DNA of 64,000 bases from Micromonospora terminaliae (GTDB lineage Bacteria; Actinomycetota; Actinomycetes; Mycobacteriales; Micromonosporaceae), in contig NZ_CP045309.1 in NCBI RefSeq assembly GCF_009671205.1, positions 5,598,001-5,662,000 of the forward strand. Direction: 5' to 3'. Made by a program: the position numbers and the translations under genes. Below the pieces are notes generated by a model. It saw only the letters and a program-made list of their open reading frames with translations. It did no database searches and was not told the DNA's origin. Positions 17,768 to 29,045 of this stretch are shown here, piece by piece (position 1 is the stretch's first letter; every line of letters begins with the position of its first letter).

Positions 17768-18574
17768 TCAGACGTCGAAGGTGGTGAGGCGTTCCGTGGC
17801 CGGGGGCGGCGGGGTGGCCTTCCACACGCCGGTCTTCTGCGCGGCCAGCCGGGCCAGGTAGGCCGGGTTGAGGATGACGTAGCGGCGCCAGAGCCGCTTC
17901 GGCTCCAGGCCGAGCCGCCAGAACCACTCCAGGCCGGCGCGCTGCATCCACGGCGGCGGGTTGCGCAGCAGCCCGGCGTGGTAGTCGAACGCCGCGCCGA
18001 CGGCCATCAGCGGCATGTCGAGCAGCGGCCGCATGGCGTACGTGAAGATCTCCTGCCGGGGGCAGCCCAGCCCGACCAGGACGAGGCGGGCCCCGCTGGC
18101 CTTGATCCGGTCGGCGATCTCGGTGTCCTCACCCGGCTGGAGCGACCGGAACTTGGACGGCTCGACACCGGCGATCTTCAGCGCCGGGAACCTGCGCTCC
18201 AGGGCCGGGACCAGGCGGGACAGGGTCGCCTCGGTGGAGCCGTAGAGGTAGACCGGCAGCCCCTCGTCGGCGAAGCGGGCCAGCACCCGGAGGGTGAGCT
18301 CCGGCCCGTAGACCCGGTCGGTGAGGCCGGCGCCGTGGAGCAGGTTGAGCGCCCAGCGCACCGGCTGCCCGTCGGGCGTGACGACGTCGAAGGAGTTGAG
18401 CCGGGCGTTGTGCGCCCGGTCGAGCACCCCGGTCATCACCCCGTGCACCGCCAGCGCGGTGAGGGCCAGCGGACGGCGCTCGTGCGCAGCCGCCACCACG
18501 GCCTCGGTCGCCCGGGCGTAGTCGGTGGCGTCGACGAGTACGCCGAGCACGTTCCGCTTGGTGCCGGTGGTCAT
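17768..18574 (-). CDS. WecG/TagA/CpsF-family glycosyltransferase
   Basis: Glycosyltransferase of 268 residues, GT26 family, which transfers an N-acetylhexosamine-type sugar to a lipid-linked acceptor in cell-wall polymer or exopolysaccharide synthesis. Conserved blocks: [17 protein letters not shown], the DRVYGPELT motif, [34 protein letters not shown] and [11 protein letters not shown]. The ATG at 18574 overlaps the stop of the upstream epimerase (ATGA), so the two are translationally coupled. The frame continues much further upstream but is then in the wrong phase for the epimerase. The acceptor is unknown. Confidence 0.93.
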   Translation of the reverse strand: MTTGTKRNVLGVLVDATDYARATEAVVAAAHERRPLALTALAVHGVMTGVLDRAHNARLNSFDVVTPDGQPVRWALNLLHGAGLTDRVYGPELTLRVLARFADEGLPVYLYGSTEATLSRLVPALERRFPALKIAGVEPSKFRSLQPGEDTEIADRIKASGARLVLVGLGCPRQEIFTYAMRPLLDMPLMAVGAAFDYHAGLLRNPPPWMQRAGLEWFWRLGLEPKRLWRRYVILNPAYLARLAAQKTGVWKATPPPPATERLTTFDV

Positions 18575-19644
18575 GCCTTCGGCACCCACTTGTCGACGTT
18601 CGCCTCGTAGATCTCGCGGAGGATCATCGGCACGTCGTAGGTGATCTTCCAGTTCGGGTAGTGCTCCTCGAACCGGGCCATGCTGCTCACGTACCACTGG
18701 TGGTCGCCGGTGCGGGCCTGCTCGACGTAGTTGATCTTCGCCACCCGGCCGGTGATCTCCTCGGCGATCCGGAACGCCTCGATGTGCGAGGTGTTCGAGT
18801 GCCGGCCCCCGCCGAGGTTGTAGACCTGCGCCGAGCGCGGCTCGCGGAAGAACGCCTCGAACGCGGTGAGCACGTCCCGCGAGTGGATCGCGTCCCGGAC
18901 CATCTTCCCCTTGTAGCCGAAGAGGTTGTACGTCCGGCCCTCCATCACGCAGCGCATCAGGTACGCCAGGAATCCGTGCAGCTCGGCGGCGGAGTGCGCC
19001 GGACCGGTCAGCGTGCCGCCCCGGAAGCAGGCCGTCTTCATGTCGAAGTACCGGCCGTACTCCTGGACCATCACGTCCGAGGCGACCTTGGAGGCGCCGA
19101 AGATCGAGTGCAGCGACTCGTCGATCGACATGTCCTCGGTGATGCCGTCGTACCAGGGGTGGTCCTCCGGCAGCTCGTAGCGCGTCTCCAGCTCGATCAG
19201 CGGCAGGGTGTTCGGGCGGTCGCCGTAGACCTTGTTGGTCGAACAGTGGATGAACGGCGCGTCGATGGCGTGCCGCCGGGTGTTCTCCAGCACGTTGAGG
19301 GTGCCGCCGGCGTTGACGTCGAAGTCGGTGTACGGCTCCTTGGCGGCCCAGTCGTGGCTCGGCTGGGCGGCGCTGTGGATCACCACGGCGATGTCCGAGC
19401 CGTACTTCTTGAAGACCTGCTCCAGGGCGTCCCGGTCGCGGATGTCCACGGCGTGGTGGGTGTAGGAGCGGCCCAGCTCGCCGGCGAGGCGGTCGAGGCT
19501 CCAGGCGGTCGAACCGTCCTCGCCGAAGAAGTACCGGCGCATGTCGTTGTCGATGCCGACCACGTCGAGACCGAGGCCGGCGAAGTGCCGGGCCGCCTCG
19601 GAGCCGATCAGACCGCCCGAACCGGTCACCAACGCGACACTCAC
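18571..19644 (-). CDS. NAD-dependent sugar-nucleotide epimerase/dehydratase (SDR), CDP-tyvelose/paratose epimerase-like
   Basis: Extended short-chain dehydrogenase of 357 residues. The N-terminal nucleotide-binding motif [15 protein letters not shown] is intact, followed by VVGIDND (NAD-binding acidic end) and the [10 protein letters not shown] helix. The usual catalytic Tyr of YxxxK appears replaced here, as in the CDP-tyvelose epimerase branch, which also shares the RRYFFG region. The GTG at 19644 has AGGAG six bases upstream; an ATG at 19662 is the alternative. The far upstream part of the frame runs through tRNA-Leu and is not coding. Coupled to the GT26 gene, it probably makes its sugar donor. 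Confidence 0.88.
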   Translation of the reverse strand: MSVALVTGSGGLIGSEAARHFAGLGLDVVGIDNDMRRYFFGEDGSTAWSLDRLAGELGRSYTHHAVDIRDRDALEQVFKKYGSDIAVVIHSAAQPSHDWAAKEPYTDFDVNAGGTLNVLENTRRHAIDAPFIHCSTNKVYGDRPNTLPLIELETRYELPEDHPWYDGITEDMSIDESLHSIFGASKVASDVMVQEYGRYFDMKTACFRGGTLTGPAHSAAELHGFLAYLMRCVMEGRTYNLFGYKGKMVRDAIHSRDVLTAFEAFFREPRSAQVYNLGGGRHSNTSHIEAFRIAEEITGRVAKINYVEQARTGDHQWYVSSMARFEEHYPNWKITYDVPMILREIYEANVDKWVPKA

Positions 19645-19751
19645 ACGCCACTCCTGGTCCATTGGGGGCAGGGAAACCACCGGAGCATAGCGTGATGTCC
19701 GGCACGCCCCGATATGGCGCGAGGGCCCCGCTGATTGCGGAGCCCTCGTGA

Positions 19752-19837
19752 TGGTGGGGAAGGGGGGAGTTGAACCCCCACGCCCTTTCGGGCACACGGA
19801 CCTGAACCGTGCGCGTCTGCCATTCCGCCACTTCCCC
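19752..19837 (-). tRNA. tRNA-Leu (CAG)
   Basis: Type II tRNA read on the minus strand. The 7-base acceptor stem GGGGAAG pairs with CTTCCCC and the CCA end is encoded (19754-19752). The anticodon loop TTCAGGT gives CAG. A long variable arm (GTGCCCGAAAGGGCGT) and the TTCAACTCC-type T arm are present. A tRNA-Leu(CAG) next to fhaA is also found in Mycobacterium tuberculosis. Confidence 0.95.
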
Positions 19838-20073
19838 GTGGCCTGACCTGCAACACCGTAGCTCATCCCGCTCCCGCCGTCTGCGGCGGGTGCCCGGACA
19901 TATTACGCTGTTCCCGGTCATCGCCACGAGCGATCACCGTTCGTGGCGGACGAAACTTTAGCACGTCCGCGGGGCTGGTCACGAACGGGCCGCCGGCAGC
20001 CGGCCGAGCGGCGTGTGAGCTGCGGAGGCGGTGTCCGGATACCATCATTGCCTCGGGACCCGAGGAGGAGCCG

Positions 20074-20838
20074 GTGAGCGTGCTGCAACGCTTCGAGAAG
20101 CGTCTGGAAGGCCTGGTCGAGGGGGCCTTTGCCAAGGTCTTCAAAGGGGTGGTCCACCCCGTGGAGATCCTCAACGCCATGCAGCGGGAGGCCGAGGCGC
20201 ACAAGGCGATCCTGGCCGGTGGGCGCACGTTGGTGCCCAACCGCTACGTGATCGATCTCTCGCCGTACGACCACAGTCGGCTGGCGCCGTACGCCGCCGC
20301 GCTGGCCCAGGAACTGGCCCAGTCGCAGGCGGAGTTCATCGGCGAGCAGGCGTGGACGGTCTACGGCGACGTGATCGTCGAGGTCGAGCGTGGTGAGGGG
20401 CTGGACACCGGCATGTTCCGGGTCACCGCGGAGGTCTACACCGGCGGCGACGTCGCCCCGGTCTCCGCGCCCGGCGGCTACGACGCCGGCCCGGCCTACC
20501 CGCCGGCCTACGACCAGGGCGGCGGCTACGGCCCGCCTCCGGGGCACGGCGGCGGCCGCAACGTCCGCCTGGTCTCCGGCGACGGCCGCACCTACCCCCT
20601 CCAGATGGGCTCGACGGTGATCGGCCGCGGCGACCAGGCCAACCTGCGCCTGCCCGACGTCGGCATCTCCCGCCGCCACGCCCGGCTGGACTTCGACGGC
20701 GGCCAGGTCGTGCTGACCGACCTCGGCTCCACCAACGGCACGATGGTCAACGGCCAGCGCGTCTCCGCGGTCGCCCTCAACCCGGGCGACATGATCCAGC
20801 TCGGCACGACCACCCTGACCTTCCGCGTGGACGGCTGA
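20074..20838 (+). CDS. fhaA: FhaA: DUF3662 plus FHA domain protein
   Basis: Phosphothreonine-binding scaffold of 254 residues. The N-terminal DUF3662 domain spans about 1-120 (VLQRFEKRLEGLVEGAFAKV). A Gly/Tyr/Pro linker leads to a C-terminal FHA domain (about 162-252) with GRGDQANLRLPD, SRRHARL and GSTNGT. In mycobacteria FhaA binds phosphorylated MviN and controls peptidoglycan synthesis. The start is the GTG at 20074 with GAGGAGGAG upstream. It is first in a seven-gene run ending with pknB; fhaB starts 6 bases after its stop. Confidence 0.96.
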   Translation: MSVLQRFEKRLEGLVEGAFAKVFKGVVHPVEILNAMQREAEAHKAILAGGRTLVPNRYVIDLSPYDHSRLAPYAAALAQELAQSQAEFIGEQAWTVYGDVIVEVERGEGLDTGMFRVTAEVYTGGDVAPVSAPGGYDAGPAYPPAYDQGGGYGPPPGHGGGRNVRLVSGDGRTYPLQMGSTVIGRGDQANLRLPDVGISRRHARLDFDGGQVVLTDLGSTNGTMVNGQRVSAVALNPGDMIQLGTTTLTFRVDG

Positions 20839-20844
20839 CCCGCG

Positions 20845-21330
20845 TTGCCGGAACTCGTCATCACCGTCGCCCGGTTCGGGTTCCTCATCCTGCTGTGGAT
20901 CTTCGTGTTCACGGTGGTCGGCGTGATCCGGCGGGACCTCTTCGCGGGGGCCCGGTCGGGCCGCCTGGTGGCCGCGCCGCGCGCGGTCGGGGCCTCGACC
21001 GGGCAGCCGGCGAAGCCGGCGAAGGTGAAGCGGGGCAGGGCGGCGCACCAGCTGGTGGTCACCGCCGGCCAGCTGGCCGGCACCCGGATCACCCTCGGCG
21101 AGGCTCAGATCACCATCGGCCGGGCCGAGGACTCCACGCTGGTGATCACCGACGACTACGCCTCGGCGCGGCACGCCCGGCTCGTGCCGCGCGAGGGGCA
21201 GTGGTTCGTCGAGGACCTCGGATCGACTAACGGCACCTACCTGGATCGCGCTAAGGTCACCGGACCAACCCCCGTCCCCCTCGGCGTGCCGATCCGGATC
21301 GGCCGCACTTCCCTCGAATTACGGCCATGA
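20845..21330 (+). CDS. fhaB: FhaB: membrane-anchored FHA protein
   Basis: Protein of 161 residues, the FipA/FhaB type. An N-terminal transmembrane helix (about 5-27, ITVARFGFLILLWIFVFTVV) is followed by a basic linker and an FHA domain (about 68-159) with ITIGRAEDS, ARHARL and GSTNGTYLD. In mycobacteria the orthologue is phosphorylated by PknA/PknB and links to FtsZ and FtsQ under oxidative stress. The start is a TTG at 20845, unusual but well placed. The stop overlaps the pstP ATG (ATGA). Confidence 0.93.
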   Translation: MPELVITVARFGFLILLWIFVFTVVGVIRRDLFAGARSGRLVAAPRAVGASTGQPAKPAKVKRGRAAHQLVVTAGQLAGTRITLGEAQITIGRAEDSTLVITDDYASARHARLVPREGQWFVEDLGSTNGTYLDRAKVTGPTPVPLGVPIRIGRTSLELRP

Positions 21331-22772
21331 CTCTGACCCTGCGCTACGCGGCCCACAGTGACCGCGGTCTGATCCGAGACGGGAACCAGGATTCCGTCTA
21401 CGCCGGACCGCGGCTCCTTGCCGTTGCCGACGGCATGGGCGGCATGGCCGCCGGTGACGTCGCCAGCAACATCGTCATCGGTGCCATGGCGCCCCTGGAC
21501 GAGGACGTCCCTGGGGACGCCCTCGTCGACGCGCTGCGTTCCGCCGTCGGCACCGCCAACCAACAGCTCCGCGACACCGTGGACGCCAACCCGCAGCTGG
21601 AGGGGATGGGCACCACGCTCACCGCGACCCTCTTCTCGGGCAGCAAGCTCGGCATGGTCCACATCGGTGACTCGCGGGCCTATCTCCTGCGCAACGGTGA
21701 GTTCGCCCAGATCACCAAGGACGACACGTACGTCCAGATGCTCGTCGACGAGGGCCGGATCAGCGCGGAGGAGGCGAGCAGCCACCCTCAGCGCTCGCTG
21801 CTCACCCGCGCCCTGGACGGCCGGGACATCGACCCGGAATACAGCGTCCGGCAGGTGCTCCCGGGTGACCGCTACCTGATCTGCTCGGACGGCCTCTCCG
21901 GCGTGGTCAGCGCGGACACCATCGCCGACACCATGCGGGAGTACACCGACCCGCAGCAGTGCGTCGAGCGCCTCGTGCAGCTCGCCCTGCGCGGTGGCGG
22001 TCCGGACAACATCACCGTGATCATCGCCGACGCCACCGACCAGGACATCGTCGAGGCGTCCCCGATCGTCGGCGGCGCCGCCGCCCGGGACCGCGGGATG
22101 GCCACCTCGGCCGACGTCTCCACCCCGGCGGCCCGCGCCTCCGCGCTGTCGGCTCCGCGCGCGCCCGCGCCGGAGGAACCCACGGACAACCGCGACGACG
22201 AGCCCGAGCGGCGCCGCCGGCACCCGCTGCGCACCGCGGCCATGCTGCTGGCGCTGCTGGTCATCGTCGGCGGCGGCCTGTTCGGCGGATGGAACTACAC
22301 GCAGCGCCAGTACTACGTCGGCGCCACCGACGACGGGCAGCTCGCCGTGTTCCGGGGGGTCCCGGGCCAGGTCGCCGGGCTCGACCTGTCCAACGTGCAC
22401 GCCACCAGCGACGCCCGGCTCGACGACCTCACCCAGGCCGCCCAGGAGCAGGTCAAGCAGGGCATCCAGGCGCGGAGCGAGCCGGACGCCGAGCGCCGGC
22501 TGGCCGAGCTGACCAGCGACGACCCGGCCAACCCGAACCTGAAGCCCCTGTGCCCGCCCAGCCCGACCCCAGGTGCGGTCTCGCCGACCCCGAGCCCGTC
22601 CGCGGCCGGCGGCTCGCTGGCCCCGGCGGTCAGCGGCAGCGCCGTCCCGCCGGCCTCGGCCACGGCCACCCCGGGCACGACGCCCACAGCGACGCCGACC
22701 ACCACGCCCGACGCCGTCCCCTCCGACACGGTCTCGCCGGTCGACCCGACCGGCTGCCGGTCGCCCGAGTGA
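21327..22772 (+). CDS. pstP: PstP: PP2C-family Ser/Thr phosphatase
   Basis: Membrane-anchored PP2C phosphatase of 481 residues that reverses phosphorylation by PknA and PknB. Metal-binding motifs are intact: RDGNQDSVY, VADGMGGMAAGD, GTTLTATL, HIGDSRAYL, CSDGLSGVV and GGGPDNITVIIAD. One transmembrane helix lies at about 303-325. The extracellular part ends in a Ser/Thr/Pro-rich tail. The ATG overlaps the fhaB stop, so translation is coupled. Confidence 0.97.
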   Translation: MTLTLRYAAHSDRGLIRDGNQDSVYAGPRLLAVADGMGGMAAGDVASNIVIGAMAPLDEDVPGDALVDALRSAVGTANQQLRDTVDANPQLEGMGTTLTATLFSGSKLGMVHIGDSRAYLLRNGEFAQITKDDTYVQMLVDEGRISAEEASSHPQRSLLTRALDGRDIDPEYSVRQVLPGDRYLICSDGLSGVVSADTIADTMREYTDPQQCVERLVQLALRGGGPDNITVIIADATDQDIVEASPIVGGAAARDRGMATSADVSTPAARASALSAPRAPAPEEPTDNRDDEPERRRRHPLRTAAMLLALLVIVGGGLFGGWNYTQRQYYVGATDDGQLAVFRGVPGQVAGLDLSNVHATSDARLDDLTQAAQEQVKQGIQARSEPDAERRLAELTSDDPANPNLKPLCPPSPTPGAVSPTPSPSAAGGSLAPAVSGSAVPPASATATPGTTPTATPTTTPDAVPSDTVSPVDPTGCRSPE

Positions 22773-22800
22773 GCACCGGCTCGATCCCGAGGACACATCC

Positions 22801-24291
22801 GTGACCGCAGCCGCCGCACCGGCCGCCTCGCCCGCCTCGACGGGCGAGCAGCCCGGCGTGCGCCTGGCCCGGTCCCGGCGCAACGCCGAGCTGTCCCTGC
22901 TCCTGCTCGCCATGGTCCTGGTGGCGGCGTACGCGGCGACGGTCGAGGCCAACGTGCTGGACACCGTCACCCCGGACTTCTGGATCCCGGCCGCCGCGCT
23001 GGGGCTGGTCTTCCTGGGCCTGCACCTGGTGATCCGGTGGCTGGCGCCGTTCGCCGACCCCGCGCTGCTGCCGGCCGTGGCCCTGCTCAACGGCATCGGC
23101 GTGGGGTTCCTGCGACGCTACGACCTGGCCAACGCCGCTCCCGAGCAGCGGGAGAGCCTGGCCATCTTCGCCGGCACCGGCGGGCGCCAGCTCGCCTGGA
23201 CGCTGGGGGCGGTGATCCTCGCCGCCGCCCTGCTGGCGATCATGCGGGACCACCGCTCGCTGTCGCGCTACGCGTATACCCTGGGGCTTGCCGGCATCGT
23301 GCTGGTGATGATCCCGGCGGTGCTGCCGGGCCGGTTCTCCGAGGTCAACGGGGCGAAGCTCTGGATCCGCCTCGGCGGCTTCCAGATCCAGCCCGGTGAG
23401 TTCGCCAAGCTGGCCCTGCTCACCTTCTTCGCGTACTACCTGGTCCGTAAGCGGGAGGTGCTCTCGCTGGCCAGCCGGCGGGTGCTCGGCATCGACTTCC
23501 CGCGGGGCCGCGACCTCGGCCCGGTCCTCGTGGTCTGGCTGATCAGCATCCTGGTCCTGGTGTTCGAGAAGGACCTGGGCACGTCGCTGCTCTACTTCGG
23601 CATGTTCGTGGTGACCCTCTACATCGCCACCGAACGGGTGAGCTGGCTGCTCATCGGTCTCATCCTGTTCTTCGGCGGCGCCTACCTGGCGTACGTGCTG
23701 GGCAGCACGGTGGGTGGCCCGTTCGCCAACTTCTACGATCGGGCGCAGATCTGGCTGGACCCCTTCGCCGAGCCGTACGACCGGGGCTACCAGCTCGTCC
23801 AGGGCCTGCTCACGCTCGGCACCGGCGGCCTGTTCGGGGCCGGCCCGGGCGGCGGTCAGCCGACCCTGCTGCCCGAGGTGCAGACCGACTTCATCTTCGC
23901 CGGCATCGGTGAGGAGATCGGCCTGTTCGGCCTCTCCGCGCTGCTGGTGGTCTACCTGCTGATCGTCGAGCGGGGGCTGCGTGCCGCGCTGGCGGTCCGG
24001 GACTCGTTCGGCAAGCTGCTCGCCGGTGGCCTGGCCTTCACCCTGGGTCTCCAGGTCTTCGTCATCGTCGGCGGGATCAGCAAGCTCATCCCGCTGACCG
24101 GCCAGACCACGCCGTTCCTCTCCGCCGGTGGCTCCTCGCTGATGGCGAACTGGCTGCTGATCGCGGTGCTGCTCCGGGTCTCCGACGGCGCGCGCCGGCC
24201 GGTGACCGGGGGCGGCGGCCCGGCGGCCCGGCCGTCGGGTGGCCCGCCGGAGCAGCTGCACGGTGCCCCCACGGAGGTGATCCGGCCGTGA
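22801..24291 (+). CDS. rodA: RodA: SEDS peptidoglycan glycosyltransferase
   Basis: Polytopic SEDS-family glycan polymerase of 496 residues. SEDS motifs are present: LGGFQIQPGEFAKLALL, FEKDLGTSLLYFG and GQTTPFLSAGGSSLMANW. About ten to twelve membrane helices are visible. The start is the GTG at 22801 with CGAGGA upstream; earlier codons in this frame lie inside pstP. The C-terminal tail is Gly/Pro-rich. It acts with the class B PBP encoded next, whose GTG overlaps its TGA. Confidence 0.96.
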   Translation: MTAAAAPAASPASTGEQPGVRLARSRRNAELSLLLLAMVLVAAYAATVEANVLDTVTPDFWIPAAALGLVFLGLHLVIRWLAPFADPALLPAVALLNGIGVGFLRRYDLANAAPEQRESLAIFAGTGGRQLAWTLGAVILAAALLAIMRDHRSLSRYAYTLGLAGIVLVMIPAVLPGRFSEVNGAKLWIRLGGFQIQPGEFAKLALLTFFAYYLVRKREVLSLASRRVLGIDFPRGRDLGPVLVVWLISILVLVFEKDLGTSLLYFGMFVVTLYIATERVSWLLIGLILFFGGAYLAYVLGSTVGGPFANFYDRAQIWLDPFAEPYDRGYQLVQGLLTLGTGGLFGAGPGGGQPTLLPEVQTDFIFAGIGEEIGLFGLSALLVVYLLIVERGLRAALAVRDSFGKLLAGGLAFTLGLQVFVIVGGISKLIPLTGQTTPFLSAGGSSLMANWLLIAVLLRVSDGARRPVTGGGGPAARPSGGPPEQLHGAPTEVIRP

Positions 24292-25790
24292 ACGCCCCCC
24301 TGCGCCGCGTCGGCGTGGTCGTCATGATCCTGTTCGGGCTGCTCTTCGCCAACCTGAACTGGATTCAGGCCTACAAGGCCGACGAATACCGCAACAGCGA
24401 CTACAACGGCCGGGTCCAGGTCGCCGAGTACGAGCGCAAGCGCGGCAACATCGAGGTCGGCGGCACCGCGGTCGCACTCAGCAAGGAGACCAGCGGGAAG
24501 CTGAAGTTCCAGCGCAGCTACCCCGGTGGGGCCATGTACGCGCACGTGCTCGGCTACAAGCCGGTCAACCTGGCCGACACGGGCATCGAGCGGCTGGAGA
24601 ACGACTTCCTCGCCGGCACCAGCGACCAGCTCATCGCCAACCGGATCAAGGACATGTTCACCGGTGACCAGACCGGTGGCGGCAACGTGCTGCTGACGCT
24701 GTCGAAGCGGGCCCAGGAGACGGCGTACAAGCAGCTCAACGACAACCAGGTCGGCGCCAAGCGGGGCGCGGCCATCGCCATCGATCCGCGGACCGGGGCC
24801 CTGCAGGCCCTGGTGTCCATGCCGAGCTTCGACCCGAATCCGCTGGCCAGCCACGACACGGGCGCCGCCTCCAAGGCACACAACGCGCTCGAGCAGGACA
24901 AGGACCGCCCGCTGGCGAACCGGGCGCTCGCCGAGACCCTGCCGCCCGGCTCCACCTTCAAGATCGTGGTGGCCGCCGCGGCGCTGGAGAACGGCGTCAC
25001 CCAGCAGACCGAGATCCCGGCCGGGCCCAGCTTCACGCCGCCGACCTCGGGCACGCCGATCCGCAACGCCGCCCCGTCGATCTGTCCGGAGCCCCAGGTC
25101 ACTCTCCGCGAAGCGGTGACCGAGTCGTGCAACACCGGCTTCGCCCAGCTCGGCTTGCGGCTCGGTGCGGACAAGATCAAGGAGAAGGCCCGCGCGTTCG
25201 GCTTCGAGCAGGACGACCTCACCGTCGGCGAGACGGGCGAGGACGGCGGCCTGCCGGTGGCGGCCAGCCGCACTGGTGAGATGGCCGCGCCCGGCGGCGG
25301 CACCGACCCGGCCGCGCTGGCCCAGTCCTCCATCGGCCAGCGCGACGTGCGGATGACCCCGCTGCAGGGTGCGTTGATCGCCGCCACGGTCGCCAACGGC
25401 GGCAGCCAGATGCGGCCCTACCTGGTCAAGCAGCTGCTCGGGCCGGACCGCACCACGGTCTACGACGCCGCCAAGCCGCGTGAGCTGCGCCAGCCGGTCA
25501 GCGGTCCGGTCGCGGCCGACCTGCGGGACATGATGGTCAACGTGGTGAAGGAGGGCACCGGCCGGAAGGCCGCCATCGAGGGCTACACGGTCGGCGGCAA
25601 GACCGGCACCGCCCAGTCCGGCCCGAACACCCCGGACCACGGCTGGTTCATCGGCTTCGCGCTGGACAAGAACGGCACCCCGGTCTCGGCGGTGTGCGTG
25701 GAGCTGGAGCAGGCCGGCAGCGGCGGCAGCGCCGAGGCGGCCCGGATCGGCGGCCGGATCATGGCGGCGGCCATCATGGAAGGCCGCTGA
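24288..25790 (+). CDS. pbpA: PbpA: class B penicillin-binding protein
   Basis: Peptidoglycan transpeptidase of 500 residues with one N-terminal membrane anchor (VGVVVMILFGLLFANLNW). The catalytic motifs are complete: Ser222-x-x-Lys225 in PPGSTFKIV, Ser280-Cys-Asn in TESCNTGF and Lys438-Thr-Gly in VGGKTGTAQ. It partners RodA in elongation and division wall synthesis; in mycobacteria PbpA is regulated by PknB. The start overlaps the rodA stop by four bases. Confidence 0.97.
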   Translation: MNAPLRRVGVVVMILFGLLFANLNWIQAYKADEYRNSDYNGRVQVAEYERKRGNIEVGGTAVALSKETSGKLKFQRSYPGGAMYAHVLGYKPVNLADTGIERLENDFLAGTSDQLIANRIKDMFTGDQTGGGNVLLTLSKRAQETAYKQLNDNQVGAKRGAAIAIDPRTGALQALVSMPSFDPNPLASHDTGAASKAHNALEQDKDRPLANRALAETLPPGSTFKIVVAAAALENGVTQQTEIPAGPSFTPPTSGTPIRNAAPSICPEPQVTLREAVTESCNTGFAQLGLRLGADKIKEKARAFGFEQDDLTVGETGEDGGLPVAASRTGEMAAPGGGTDPAALAQSSIGQRDVRMTPLQGALIAATVANGGSQMRPYLVKQLLGPDRTTVYDAAKPRELRQPVSGPVAADLRDMMVNVVKEGTGRKAAIEGYTVGGKTGTAQSGPNTPDHGWFIGFALDKNGTPVSAVCVELEQAGSGGSAEAARIGGRIMAAAIMEGR

Positions 25791-25791
25791 C

Positions 25792-27137
<1,346 letters not shown>

Positions 27138-27141
<4 letters not shown>

Positions 27142-28964
27142 CAGCGCAGGCCCGCCTGCTCGGTGGCAGGTACCAGGTCGGCGAGCTGCTCGGCTACGGC
27201 GGCATGGCGGAGGTGCACCGCGGTCGTGACCTCCGGCTCGGTCGGGATGTCGCGATCAAGATGCTCCGCGCCGACCTTGCCCGGGACGCGACCTTCCAGA
27301 TGCGGTTCCGCCGGGAGGCGCAGAACGCCGCCTCGCTGAACCACCCGGCCATCGTCGCCGTGTACGACACCGGCGAGGAGACCGCCCCGACCGGCGAGAC
27401 GCTGCCCTTCATCGTCATGGAGTTCGTCAACGGGCGGACCCTCAAGGAGGTGCTGGGCGCCGAGGGCCGGCTCCAGCCCCGCCGGGCGCTGGAGATCTGT
27501 GCCGACATGTGCGCGGCGCTGGAGTTCAGCCACCGGCACGGGATCATCCACCGGGACATCAAGCCCGGCAACGTGATGCTCACCCAGACCGGCCAGGTCA
27601 AGGTGATGGACTTCGGCATCGCCCGGGCCCTGGCCAGCGGCGCCACCACCATGACGCAGACCAGCGCGGTCATCGGCACGGCGCAGTACCTCTCCCCGGA
27701 GCAGGCGCGCGGCGAGGCGGTCGACGCCCGCTCGGACGTCTACGCGGCCGGCTGCGTGCTGTTCGAGCTGCTCTGCGGGCACCCGCCGTTCGTCGGGGAC
27801 AGCCCGGTCAGCGTCGCCTACCAGCACGTACGGGAGCAGCCGCCCACGCCGAGCACCATCAACCCGGACGTCAACCCGGCCGTGGACGCCATCGTCCTCA
27901 AGGCGCTCTCCAAGAACCCGCTCAACCGCTACCAGAGCGCCGGCGAGATGCGGGCGGACCTGCTCCGCGCCGCCGCCGGCCGGCCGGTGCTGGCCACCCC
28001 GGTCATGCCGGCCGAGGAGACCATGCCGATGGCGCCGGCTGGGGCCGCCGGCGGCTACCAGCAGACCCAGGTGATGGGCCCGCAGACCCGCGAGCAGCCC
28101 CCGGCCCGGGTCGGCGACGCCCGCAAGCGCAAGAGCTCGGCCTGGGTGATCGCCACCTTCGCGGCGCTCGGCGTGCTGGCGGTGATCGCCCTGGCCACGG
28201 CGCTCTGGCTCAACCAGACCGGCGCCGAGAAGGTCTCCGTACCGCCGCTGGAGGGCAAGAGCCAGGCGGTGGCGACCGCCGATCTCCAGCGGGCGGGGCT
28301 GCGCGTCTCAATCGGGGATCCGATCCTCAACAGCGACTGCACGAAGAACACGGTGGCCGCCCAGAACCCGCAGTCCGGCGCGTCGGTGGCGAAGAACAGC
28401 CCGGTGACGATCCAGATCTGCGGCGGGAAGCCGGTGGTGACGATCCCCTCCGGCATCAAGGGCAGCACCTACACCAGCGCCAAGGCCCGCCTCGAAGACC
28501 TGAACCTCGTCGTGAACCGCAAGGAGGTCAACAGCGGCGCACCGGAGGGCCAGGTCGTCGCCCTGGACCCGGACGAGGGCAGCTCGGTGGCCGAGCGGAG
28601 CACGGTGACCCTGGAGGTTTCGAAGGGCAACGTGAACGAGGTGCCGAACGTCAAGGGTTACACCCGGGACCTGGCGGAGCAGCGGCTGAAGGAAGCCGGC
28701 TACGGCGTCCGCGTCCGGGAGGGCAACGAGGTGCCCCCGGATCAGGCGGGCAAGGTCAGCGCTCAGAACCCGCGCGCCGGCACCAAGCTGGCAAAGGGCG
28801 AGACGGTGACCATCGAGGTTGACATCCCGGCCCCCGAGGAAACCGAGAGCCCCAGCCCGGGCACCCCGTCGCCGGGCACGACGCCCACCACCCCTGGCAC
28901 CGGCGGCGGCGGTGGATTCCCGTTCCCGAACAGCACGCCGCCGACGAGGTTCAGCCAGCCCTGA
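27138..28964 (+). CDS. pknB: PknB: Ser/Thr kinase with three PASTA domains
   Basis: Receptor-like kinase of 608 residues. The kinase domain (about 10-275) has GYGGMAEVHRG, Lys41 in VAIKML, HRDIKPGN with Asp140, DFG at Asp158 and TTMTQTSAVIGTAQYLSPEQ, whose Thr cluster is the expected autophosphorylation site. One membrane helix (about 334-356) follows. The exterior carries three PASTA units starting near VSVPPLEGKSQ, VTIPSGIKGST and NEVPNVKGYT, then a Pro/Thr tail. A juxtamembrane QTQVMG site (Thr310) matches the T-x-x-M motif seen in neighbours. It senses muropeptides or lipid II in related species. Confidence 0.97.
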
Positions 28965-28980
28965 CCCGACGGCTCCAGAC

Positions 28981-29026
28981 AGGCGAGGTGGCGGTGTCCG
29001 GTCGACCGGACACCGCCACCTCGCCT
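28981..29026. terminator. 46-base perfect palindrome, bidirectional terminator
   Basis: The whole segment is its own reverse complement: 23 bases per arm, centred on TCGA at 29002-29005. It lies between the convergent pknB and amidotransferase genes, 16 and 19 bases from their stops, and would form a very stable hairpin in either transcript. Confidence 0.85.
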
Positions 29027-29045
29027 ATCTGGCGTAGGACGAGCC